From Polaribacter sp. Z022 (GTDB lineage Bacteria > Bacteroidota > Bacteroidia > Flavobacteriales > Flavobacteriaceae), in the NCBI RefSeq assembly GCF_023555495.1, contig NZ_JALCZO010000003.1, positions 248,001-312,000 on the forward strand: DNA of 64,000 bases, in the 5' to 3' direction. Positions 56,892 through 64,000 of this stretch are shown here, in pieces. The first letter of the stretch is position 1. Every line of letters begins with the position of its first letter. A model generated the notes under the pieces. The model saw only the letters and a program-made list of their open reading frames with translations. It was not told the DNA's origin and ran no database searches. Both the position numbers and the translations under genes were made by a program.

Positions 56892-56899
56892 TATTTTTG
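56892..56899 (+). promoter_or_regulatory. -7 box before tamL
   Basis: TATTTTTG is an exact match, 23 bases before the ATG at 56923. A near match in the other direction (GAAAAATA, 56883-56890) could serve the methyltransferase. Confidence 0.5.
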
Positions 56900-56922
56900 A
56901 TTTTGATAGTATTGCTAAATTA

Positions 56923-59427
56923 ATGAAAAAACTTTCTTTATCACTTTTATTAGTACTCATTTTTGTTTCATGTAATTCTACAAAACATGTTGCAGAAGAT
57001 GAACATATGCTTACGCAAAACTATATTTTTGTTGATAGTATAAGGAATAAAAGTAGTGATATTCAAAAATACATACTTCAAAAACCCAATCCTAGATTTT
57101 TAGATTTACCTTTTGCATTGTATTTACACAATATTGGAAATCACGAAAAACCTAAAACAGCCAAAGAATGGGGTAACAAAAACCCTAATTCATACAACTT
57201 TATAAAATCTATTTTTTCTGAAAAACAAAGTATTGGATATGCTAATTCTTTTATAGGTTTAAATAATTGGTTTTTAAATTACCAAGGGCCAGAAATTATA
57301 AATCCAAGAAAAGTTAAAAGAACTGAAGATAATTTGTGGGCTTATTATAAAACTCAAGGATACTTTAAATCTAAAGTTACTTCAAAAATAAATAGATATA
57401 AAGACAAGAAAGCAACTGTAGAGTATCATGTTACAAAAGGAAAACCTACGCTTTTAGACACTATAAACTTTAAAATAGAATCTAAAGTTTTAGACTCTAT
57501 TTACAAAAAATCTGAGACCACTTCACTTTTAAAATCAGGAGAACAGTATAATGACAAAACTTTTAGAAACGAAGCGAGTAGAGTACTTAAATTATACAGA
57601 AATAATGGAATTTACCATTTTACAGAATCTGCATTAGGTTTTTATGTAGACTCTACAAGAACAGATTATAAAACAAATGTAGATTTTTTAATTTCAGGTA
57701 GTAGATTAGTAGACAAAAATGGAAAATATGTAAATACTCCATTTAAAGTTCAAAAAATATCTAAAATAAATGTGTTTACAGATTATTCATTTTCTAAAAA
57801 AGGAGAACCTTATTTAGACTCTTTAGATTATAAAGGAATCAATTTTTTAGCTCATGATAAAATAAAATACAATCCAAAATATTTATCACAATCTATATTC
57901 TTAAAACCTAATTCTATTTATAAAGACACTTTAAGAAACTTAACAAGAAATCATTTAAAATCTCTTAAAAATTTTAAATCTACCAATATTAAGTTTACAC
58001 CTATTTCTGGTACTGATAATGAACTTAAAATGGATATTTTCTTAGCTCCTATAGAAAAATACACTTTAGGTTTAGAAACAGAATTAACACATTCTAACAT
58101 TAGAAACATTGGTTCTTCTGCAAAATTTTCAATTACTAATAGAAACGCTTTTAGAGGTGCAGAATTATTAAAGCTCTCTTTTTTAGGTTCCTATTTTACA
58201 TCTAATAGCGGTCCTGGTTGGGAGGTTGGTACAGATGCTTCTTTAGAAATACCTCGTTTTGTAGCTCCTTTTGGTTTAAGCAAATTGGTTCCTAAAGAAA
58301 TGTCTCCTAGAACATTATTTTCTATTGGTTCTAGTTTTCAAAAAAACATTGGTTTAGACAGACAAACATTTACTTTTTTATCTGATTATAAGTGGCAGTA
58401 CAATACAAAGAAAACAATACAATTAGAAGTTTTAAATACTCAGTATATTCAAAACTTAAACATCAATAGTTACTTTAGTATTTACAGTTCAGAATTTACA
58501 AATTTAAACAACGTTGCTAAAGCTTATGATGATGCTAATGGAACTACAACAAACTATCCCCTTTCTACAGACTTAAATAATCAAGTTTCTGAAGCTAAAT
58601 CATTTATGAATACAGTTTCTAAAGATGCCAACTTTAAAAACACCAATTCAGAAGAATATAATACTGCTTTAAACATTTTAAACAGGTATAATATTGTAAC
58701 ATCCGATTTTTTAATACCAGTTTTAGCCTATTCTTTTACTTATAATAGTCAAACAAAGTTTGATGACAATAACTTTTCTTTCTTTAAGTTAAGAGTTGCA
58801 AATTCTGGAAACATTTTAGGATTAATTTCGAAAAATACGAGTGCAAATGGTAAAAAAACATTTGCAAAAATCCCTTTGGCTCAATACTTTAAAACAGATA
58901 TTGAATACAAGAAATTTTGGGACATTGGCGAAAACTCAGTTTTTGGTTTTAGATCATTTTTAGGTGCAATTATTCCTTATGATAATTCAGACATTCCTTT
59001 TACTAAAAGTTACTTTGCTGGTGGTTCAAATGACATTAGAGCGTGGCAAACTTATGAGTTAGGACCTGGAAGCAGAAATACAGGTTTAGAGTTTAATGTA
59101 GGTAGTCTTAAACTTTTAACAAGTGCAGAATACAGATTTAATGTAGTTAGTAAACTAAAAGGAGCTCTTTTTATTGATGCAGGTAATATTTGGGATATTA
59201 CTGGCTCTAGTTTTGTTGATGAAAAATCTAAATTTAACAACTTTTCTTCTTTAAAAGATATTGCAATAGGATCTGGTTTTGGAGCAAGACTAGATTTTAG
59301 TTTTTTAATATTACGTTTTGATGTTGGCTTTAAAACTTACGAACCTTATTTAACTGGCAACAAATGGCTTAAAAACTACAACTTTGCAAATGCTGTTTAT
59401 AACATAGGAATTAACTACCCGTTTTAA
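56923..59427 (+). CDS. tamL: BamA/TamA-family lipoprotein TamL
   Basis: An 834-residue Omp85 protein with lipobox LIFVSCNS (Cys about 17), which marks the Bacteroidota TamL type. POTRA-like domains (about residues 30-380) precede a C-terminal 16-strand barrel; the L6-loop-type motif appears as FAGGSNDIRAWQ, and FIDAGNIWD with the final aromatic strand also fit. It probably inserts or exports outer-membrane components with TamB. The divergent promoter is shared with the methyltransferase region. Confidence 0.88.
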   Translation: MKKLSLSLLLVLIFVSCNSTKHVAEDEHMLTQNYIFVDSIRNKSSDIQKYILQKPNPRFLDLPFALYLHNIGNHEKPKTAKEWGNKNPNSYNFIKSIFSEKQSIGYANSFIGLNNWFLNYQGPEIINPRKVKRTEDNLWAYYKTQGYFKSKVTSKINRYKDKKATVEYHVTKGKPTLLDTINFKIESKVLDSIYKKSETTSLLKSGEQYNDKTFRNEASRVLKLYRNNGIYHFTESALGFYVDSTRTDYKTNVDFLISGSRLVDKNGKYVNTPFKVQKISKINVFTDYSFSKKGEPYLDSLDYKGINFLAHDKIKYNPKYLSQSIFLKPNSIYKDTLRNLTRNHLKSLKNFKSTNIKFTPISGTDNELKMDIFLAPIEKYTLGLETELTHSNIRNIGSSAKFSITNRNAFRGAELLKLSFLGSYFTSNSGPGWEVGTDASLEIPRFVAPFGLSKLVPKEMSPRTLFSIGSSFQKNIGLDRQTFTFLSDYKWQYNTKKTIQLEVLNTQYIQNLNINSYFSIYSSEFTNLNNVAKAYDDANGTTTNYPLSTDLNNQVSEAKSFMNTVSKDANFKNTNSEEYNTALNILNRYNIVTSDFLIPVLAYSFTYNSQTKFDDNNFSFFKLRVANSGNILGLISKNTSANGKKTFAKIPLAQYFKTDIEYKKFWDIGENSVFGFRSFLGAIIPYDNSDIPFTKSYFAGGSNDIRAWQTYELGPGSRNTGLEFNVGSLKLLTSAEYRFNVVSKLKGALFIDAGNIWDITGSSFVDEKSKFNNFSSLKDIAIGSGFGARLDFSFLILRFDVGFKTYEPYLTGNKWLKNYNFANAVYNIGINYPF

Positions 59428-59486
59428 AACTAAAATAGCCTATAACGTTTTCGTTCTTTTTTTCACATTTTAAGGCGTAATTTTAG

Positions 59487-59494
59487 TACTTTTG
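59487..59494 (+). promoter_or_regulatory. -7 box before fbaA
   Basis: TACTTTTG is an exact match, 30 bases before the ATG at 59525. Confidence 0.5.
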
Positions 59495-59524
59495 ATGAGT
59501 AATAAATGATTAAAAAAAACAAAC

Positions 59525-60592
59525 ATGAGTCATAATATAAAACCAGGTGTTGCAACTGGAAAAGAAGTTCAAGATATTTTTAATCTTGCTAAAGAAAAAG
59601 GATTTGCTTTACCAGCTGTAAACGTAGTTGGATCAAACACAATTAATGGAGTTTTAGAAACTGCAAGAGATTTAAATGCTCCTGTAATTATTCAATTCTC
59701 AAATGGTGGTGCACAATTTCAAGCAGGTAAAGGATTATCAAACGAAGGACAAAAAGCAGCTATTGCTGGTGCTATTGCTGGTGCAAAGCATATTCACGAA
59801 TTAGCAGTTGCTTATGGAGTTCCTGTAATTTTACATACAGACCACTGTGCAAAAAAACTTTTACCTTGGATTGACGGATTATTAGACGCTTCAGAAAAAC
59901 ATTTTGAAGAAACTGGTAAACCTCTATATAGTTCTCATATGATAGATTTATCTGAAGAACCATTAGAAGAAAATATTGAAATTTGTAAAACTTATTTAGC
60001 TCGTATGAGCAAAATGGGTATGACTTTAGAAATTGAATTAGGAATTACTGGAGGTGAAGAAGATGGTGTAGATAATTCTGACGTAGATGTTTCTAAACTA
60101 TACACTCAACCAGAAGAGGTTGCTTATGCTTATGAAGAGTTATTAAAAGTTTCTCCTCAATTTACAATTGCTGCTGCATTTGGTAACGTTCATGGTGTTT
60201 ACAAACCTGGAAACGTAAAATTAACACCAAAAATCTTAAAAAATTCTCAAGAATTTATTACTAAGAAATATGGTGTTGAAGAAAATCATATAGACTTCGT
60301 ATTCCATGGTGGTTCTGGTTCTACTTTAGAAGAAATTAGAGAAGCAATTGGTTATGGTGTTATTAAAATGAACATTGATACAGATTTACAATTTGCTTTT
60401 ACAGAAGGAATTAGAGACTATATGCAAGGAAAAGCTGACTATTTAGCTACTCAAATTGGTAATCCTGATGGAGCAGACCAACCTAACAAAAAACACTATG
60501 ACCCAAGAAAATGGTTACGTGAAGGTGAAGAGACTTTTAAAACACGTTTAAAACAAGCATTTGCAGATTTAAACAACGTTGATACTTTATAA
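59525..60592 (+). CDS. fbaA: Class II fructose-bisphosphate aldolase
   Basis: A 355-residue zinc aldolase of glycolysis and gluconeogenesis, cutting fructose-1,6-bisphosphate to DHAP and glyceraldehyde-3-phosphate. It belongs to the FbaA (class IIA) type: the zinc site HTDHC (about residues 107-111), FGNVHGVYKPGNVKL, and the phosphate-binding FVFHGGSGSTLEEI...KMNIDTDLQFAFT. Length is normal. A strong terminator follows. Confidence 0.96.
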   Translation: MSHNIKPGVATGKEVQDIFNLAKEKGFALPAVNVVGSNTINGVLETARDLNAPVIIQFSNGGAQFQAGKGLSNEGQKAAIAGAIAGAKHIHELAVAYGVPVILHTDHCAKKLLPWIDGLLDASEKHFEETGKPLYSSHMIDLSEEPLEENIEICKTYLARMSKMGMTLEIELGITGGEEDGVDNSDVDVSKLYTQPEEVAYAYEELLKVSPQFTIAAAFGNVHGVYKPGNVKLTPKILKNSQEFITKKYGVEENHIDFVFHGGSGSTLEEIREAIGYGVIKMNIDTDLQFAFTEGIRDYMQGKADYLATQIGNPDGADQPNKKHYDPRKWLREGEETFKTRLKQAFADLNNVDTL

Positions 60593-60617
60593 AAAATATC
60601 TTTAAATAAGATATCTC

Positions 60618-60651
60618 AAAGCACTTTGATTAAACTCAAAGTGCTTTTTTT
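60618..60651 (+). terminator. Terminator after fbaA
   Basis: AAAGCACTTTGA / TCAAAGTGCTTT, a 12-bp stem, six-base loop and T tail. Confidence 0.88.
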
Positions 60652-60694
60652 ATGACTTTAAGTCTCAAAAACGATACTTTAAAGAAAAAACTTT

Positions 60695-60702
60695 TACATT
60701 TG
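60695..60702 (+). promoter_or_regulatory. -7 box before accD
   Basis: TACATTTG is an exact match, 54 bases before the ATG at 60757. Confidence 0.5.
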
Positions 60703-60756
60703 TAATTCTAAATTTTTTAATAAAAACTTAGAAACAAACTAAAACAATTAACTAGT

Positions 60757-61614
60757 ATGGCTTGGTTTAAAAGAACGGATAAAGGAATACAAACTTCTAC
60801 AGAAGATAAAAAAGACACTCCAAAAGGGTTATGGTATAAAACTCCTAGTGGAAAAATTATAGATACAGAAGAATTAAAAAGAAACTTATATGTGAGTCCA
60901 GAAGATGGTTACCATGTAAGAATTGGATCTAAAGAATATTTCGAATTGTTTTTTGATGACAATAAATTTGAAGAGTTAAATGAAAAATTAACTTCTAAAG
61001 ACCCTTTAAAATTTGAAGACACAAAAAAATACCCAGACAGATTAAAAGCTGCTCAAGCAAAAACAAAGTTAAATGATGCTGTTAGAACAGCTGTTGGTAA
61101 ATCTTTAGGAAAAGATTTAGTTATTGCTGCTATGGATTTTGCTTTTATTGGAGGTTCTATGGGATCTGTAGTTGGAGAAAAAATAGCTAGAGCAATAGAC
61201 TATTCAATAAAAAATAAGATTCCATTTTTAATGGTTTCTAAATCTGGTGGAGCAAGAATGATGGAAGCATCACTTTCTTTAATGCAATTAGTAAAAACTT
61301 CATCTAAATTAGCTCAATTAGCAGAAGTTAAAATACCTTACATTTCTTTATGTACAGACCCAACAACTGGTGGTACAACAGCATCGTATGCAATGTTAGG
61401 CGATATTAATATTGCAGAACCAAATGCATTAATTGCATTTGCAGGACCAAGAGTTGTAAAAGATACCACTGGTAAAGATTTACCAGAAGGATTTCAAAAA
61501 TCAGAATTTGTTTTAGAACATGGTTTCTTAGATGCTATATATGAACGTAAAAACTTAAAAAAACAAGTTAATTTATATATAGATTTAATACAGAATTTAC
61601 CTGTAAGATCATAA
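60757..61614 (+). CDS. accD: Acetyl-CoA carboxylase carboxyltransferase subunit beta
   Basis: A 285-residue AccD that transfers the carboxyl group to acetyl-CoA in the first step of fatty-acid synthesis. The crotonase-fold core is intact ([63 protein letters not shown]). The N-terminal zinc ribbon, in E. coli built on two CPxC pairs, has lost all four cysteines: Thr29 and Gly32, Ser47 and Asp50 occupy their positions while the surrounding LWYKTPSG...VSPEDGYH remains alignable. Confidence 0.95.
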   Translation: MAWFKRTDKGIQTSTEDKKDTPKGLWYKTPSGKIIDTEELKRNLYVSPEDGYHVRIGSKEYFELFFDDNKFEELNEKLTSKDPLKFEDTKKYPDRLKAAQAKTKLNDAVRTAVGKSLGKDLVIAAMDFAFIGGSMGSVVGEKIARAIDYSIKNKIPFLMVSKSGGARMMEASLSLMQLVKTSSKLAQLAEVKIPYISLCTDPTTGGTTASYAMLGDINIAEPNALIAFAGPRVVKDTTGKDLPEGFQKSEFVLEHGFLDAIYERKNLKKQVNLYIDLIQNLPVRS

Positions 61615-61618
61615 ATTT

Positions 61619-61644
61619 AAAGTCAGCATTTGCTGACTTTTTTT
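61619..61644 (+). terminator. Terminator after accD
   Basis: AAAGTCAGCA / TGCTGACTTT with a minimal loop and a T tail. Confidence 0.82.
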
Positions 61645-61679
61645 ATACTACATCATTAAAGTTATTCAATAAATAATCA

Positions 61680-61687
61680 TATATTTG
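61680..61687 (+). promoter_or_regulatory. -7 box before rpsO
   Basis: TATATTTG is an exact match, 55 bases before the ATG at 61743. Confidence 0.5.
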
Positions 61688-61742
61688 CAGCTTCAATGAA
61701 AATATCATTGATATACATAATAATCATTTAAATAATATTGGA

Positions 61743-62012
61743 ATGTATTTAACAAAAGAAATTAAAGAAGCTATCTTCGAAAAACACGGTAAAGGAAAAA
61801 ATGATACTGGTTCTTCAGAAGGACAAATTGCATTGTTTACACACAGAATTAACCACTTAACAGGACACTTAAAAAACAATCGTAAAGATTTTAACACTGA
61901 GCGTTCATTAGTAATGTTAGTAGGTAAGCGTAGAAGTTTATTAGATTATCTAAAGAAAACTGATATTGCTAGATACCGTGCAATTATTAAAGAATTAGGA
62001 ATTAGAAAATAA
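61743..62012 (+). CDS. rpsO: 30S ribosomal protein S15
   Basis: An 89-residue S15: TGSSEGQIALFTHRINHLTGHLKNNRKDFNTERSL and GKRRSLLDYLKKTDIARYRAIIKELGIRK are the family pattern. It binds the central domain of 16S rRNA. As in many bacteria it precedes pnp, here separated by a terminator and an A/C-rich leader. Confidence 0.97.
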   Translation: MYLTKEIKEAIFEKHGKGKNDTGSSEGQIALFTHRINHLTGHLKNNRKDFNTERSLVMLVGKRRSLLDYLKKTDIARYRAIIKELGIRK

Positions 62013-62021
62013 TTCTTACAG

Positions 62022-62052
62022 AAAAGAGGCTCTATAAACGTGCCTCTTTTTT
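62022..62052 (+). terminator. Terminator after rpsO
   Basis: AAAAGAGGC / GCCTCTTTT stem with an 11-base loop and a T tail. It may attenuate read-through into pnp. Confidence 0.8.
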
Positions 62053-62140
62053 ATTTTAAACAAGTATTTTAGTTCTGACTAACAAACAGAATCTATATAA
62101 AAAAATCAAAAATAGTAACAGCATTTTTGAATTTCCATTG

Positions 62141-62170
62141 CAACAACAAACAACAACACAACAACAAAAA
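62141..62170 (+). repeat. CAA-repeat leader before pnp
   Basis: CAACAACAAACAACAACACA followed by ACAACAAAAA is a run of CAA-like units with no G, ending 26 bases before the pnp ATG. Such A/C-rich leaders are unstructured and may favour ribosome access. Confidence 0.7.
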
Positions 62171-62196
62171 AATTAAAAAATTTAGAATTAAAATTT

Positions 62197-64000
62197 ATGA
62201 TTCCAAAAGTATTTAGAGAGGTAATAGACCTTGGAGATGGAAGAACCATTTCATTAGAAACCGGTAAATTAGCAAAACAAGCACACGGTTCAGTTGTTGT
62301 TCAAATGGGAAAAGCAATGTTATTATGTACTGTAGTTTCTAACTACAAACAATCTGACGTTGATTTTTTACCACTAACAGTAGATTATAGAGAAAAATTT
62401 GCTGCTGCAGGACGTTATCCTGGAGGTTTCTTTAAAAGAGAAGCAAGACCAAGTGATGGAGAAGTATTAACAATGCGTTTAGTAGACCGTGTTTTACGTC
62501 CATTGTTTCCAAAAGATTATCACGCAGAAACTCAAGTTATGATTCAGTTAATGTCTCATGATGATGATGTTATGCCAGATGCATTAGCAGGTTTAGCTGC
62601 ATCAACAGTTATACAATTATCAGATATTCCTTTCGAAACTCCAATTTCTGAAGCACGTGTTGCTAGAGTTGATGGAGAATTCATAATCAACCCAAATAGA
62701 GCTCAATTAGCTAAATCTGACATTGATATGATGATTGGAGCTTCTGCAGATTCTGTAATGATGGTTGAAGGAGAAATGGATGAAATTTCTGAAGAAGAAA
62801 TGGCTGATGCAATTAAGTTTGCTCATGAAGCTATTAAAGTACAATGTGCTGCACAAGTTCGTTTAGCAGAAGCTTTTGGTAAAAAAGAAACTCGTGAGTA
62901 CGAACCAGAAAGAGAAGATGAAGAATTAGCTAAAAAAATAAACGATTTAGCTTACGATAAATGTTATGAAATTGCTAAAAAAGGAACTTCTAAAGCAGAA
63001 AGAGGTTTAGCATTTTCTGAAGTTAAAGAAGAAGTTATTGCATCTTTTACAGAAGAAGAATTAGAAGATTTTGGTGGTTTAATTGGAAAATATTTCAGTA
63101 AAGCACAAAAAAATGCAGTTAGAGAATTAACATTAGCAGAAGGTTTACGTTTAGATGGTCGTAAAACTACAGATATTAGACCAATTTGGTGTGAGGTAGA
63201 TTACTTACCATCTACTCATGGTTCTTCTATTTTTACACGTGGAGAAACGCAAGCATTAGCAACAGTAACTTTAGGTACATCTAGAGAAGCTAACCAAATA
63301 GATATGCCATCTTATGAAGGTGAAGAAACATTCTATTTACACTATAACTTCCCTCCTTTTTGTACAGGAGAAGCAAGACCTTTAAGAGGAACATCTCGTA
63401 GAGAAGTTGGACATGGAAATTTAGCACAAAGAGCATTAAAAGGAATGATTCCTGCAGATTGCCCTTATACAGTAAGAGTTGTAAGTGAAGTATTAGAATC
63501 TAATGGTTCTTCTTCTATGGCAACTGTTTGTTCTGGTACAATGGCATTAATGGATGCTGGTGTTCAATTAAAGAAACCTGTTTCTGGTATTGCAATGGGA
63601 TTAATTTCTGATGGAGAACGTTATGCTGTTTTATCTGATATTTTAGGTGATGAGGATCACTTAGGAGATATGGATTTTAAAGTAACTGGTACAGAAGATG
63701 GTATTACTGCTTGTCAAATGGACATTAAAGTAAAAGGATTATCTTACGAAATTTTAGTGAATGCTTTAAAACAAGCAAGAGATGGTCGTTTACATATTTT
63801 ATCTAAATTAACAGATACAATTGAAGCTCCAAATGCAGAAGTTAAAGCACATGCTCCAAAAATGATTAACCGTAGAATTCCTAACGAATTAATTGGTGCA
63901 TTTATTGGTCCTGGAGGTAAAAATATTCAAGAATTACAAAAAGAAACTGAAACTACTATTGTAATTACAGAAGACCCAGTAACTGAAGAAGGTATAATTG
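62197..64000 (+). CDS. pnp: Polyribonucleotide nucleotidyltransferase (PNPase), 3'-truncated
   Basis: About 601 codons of PNPase, running off the window. It is a trimeric phosphorolytic 3'-to-5' exoribonuclease of RNA turnover. The first RNase PH domain starts [31 protein letters not shown] and contains [29 protein letters not shown]; the second has [36 protein letters not shown] and [31 protein letters not shown]. The KH domain begins at the end ([13 protein letters not shown]). It lies after rpsO, the conserved order. Confidence 0.97.
   Translation, partial: MIPKVFREVIDLGDGRTISLETGKLAKQAHGSVVVQMGKAMLLCTVVSNYKQSDVDFLPLTVDYREKFAAAGRYPGGFFKREARPSDGEVLTMRLVDRVLRPLFPKDYHAETQVMIQLMSHDDDVMPDALAGLAASTVIQLSDIPFETPISEARVARVDGEFIINPNRAQLAKSDIDMMIGASADSVMMVEGEMDEISEEEMADAIKFAHEAIKVQCAAQVRLAEAFGKKETREYEPEREDEELAKKINDLAYDKCYEIAKKGTSKAERGLAFSEVKEEVIASFTEEELEDFGGLIGKYFSKAQKNAVRELTLAEGLRLDGRKTTDIRPIWCEVDYLPSTHGSSIFTRGETQALATVTLGTSREANQIDMPSYEGEETFYLHYNFPPFCTGEARPLRGTSRREVGHGNLAQRALKGMIPADCPYTVRVVSEVLESNGSSSMATVCSGTMALMDAGVQLKKPVSGIAMGLISDGERYAVLSDILGDEDHLGDMDFKVTGTEDGITACQMDIKVKGLSYEILVNALKQARDGRLHILSKLTDTIEAPNAEVKAHAPKMINRRIPNELIGAFIGPGGKNIQELQKETETTIVITEDPVTEEGII

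Noticed and set aside
56853..56960. Longer start for the SpoU methyltransferase
   Set aside because: It would run into the divergent tamL coding region and adds residues foreign to the family.

Overview
The window is about 70% A+T and comes from a member of the Bacteroidota, most likely a marine Flavobacteriaceae genome of the Polaribacter/Tenacibaculum kind. The evidence is the gldKLMN gliding/type IX secretion (T9SS) operon, a porT/sprT gene after a ubiE/menG-type methyltransferase, an XrtF exosortase pair, a HYC_CC_PP-type protein, TamL, a secreted protein with a T9SS C-terminal sorting domain, and many copies of the Bacteroidota -7 promoter box TAnnTTTG. Most of the content is core chromosome. 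I see no insertion sequence, prophage, CRISPR array or integrase. The first gene (NapH-like ferredoxin protein) and the last (pnp) run off the window.

Layout. 1-5.5 kb (+): a truncated membrane 4Fe-4S protein, then four start/stop-coupled genes (a MORN-like repeat protein, two GT2 glycosyltransferases, a GT-C transferase) that look like an envelope-glycan module. 5.6-7.4 kb (+): LacI regulator and Cof-type HAD phosphatase. 7.4-9.2 kb (-): LysM glucosaminidase and a PLP deaminase/desulfhydrase. 9.4-12 kb (+): TetR with a palindromic operator, two GNAT acetyltransferases and RsgA. 12-15.5 kb: ABC-F ATPase, DUF983 protein and an FAD oxidoreductase, with two divergent promoters whose -7 boxes abut. 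15.5-24 kb (-): a candidate structured RNA, then topA, a degenerate arginase-fold protein and gldKLMN. 24-31 kb (+): miaB, a small protein, a sigma-54 activator, lptE, a TPR-like protein, secG, groES and groEL.

31-36 kb: a decayed fusion of a TonB receptor and a heavy-metal-associated (HMA) protein, a GloVer-repeat T9SS cargo protein, a secreted unknown and a LytS/LytTR-type two-component pair. 35.9-39.1 kb (-): a probable copper-handling set (HYC_CC_PP protein, TonB receptor, HMA protein). 39.1-40.1 kb (-): xrtF and its partner. 40.1-42.6 kb (+): a GAF/fRMsr-like protein, two tandem 42-residue small ORFs with matching leaders, and purH. 42.6-48.2 kb (+): mreBCD, mrdA and rodA for the cell-shape elongasome. 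48.3-50.3 kb (-): proS, tRNA-Glu and rpsT. 50.4-55.7 kb (+): a lipoprotein with a long Arg/Ser/Thr tail, a FadL-like porin, an Nfu-type Fe-S scaffold, ubiE/menG and porT. 55.7-64 kb: a membrane protein, a SpoU methyltransferase, tamL, fbaA, accD (without its zinc-ribbon cysteines), rpsO and pnp.

The items most worth following up are the tandem 42-aa ORFs with their own consensus promoter, the TonB/HMA remnant whose intact relatives lie 5-7 kb away in the same window, the arginase-fold pseudoenzyme beside gldK, the exosortase with no visible substrate, and the candidate Flavo-1-like RNA behind gldN. Starts were moved from the longest ORF to an internal ATG where a signal peptide, promoter or family alignment supports it. 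Six genes appear to start with TTG or GTG.
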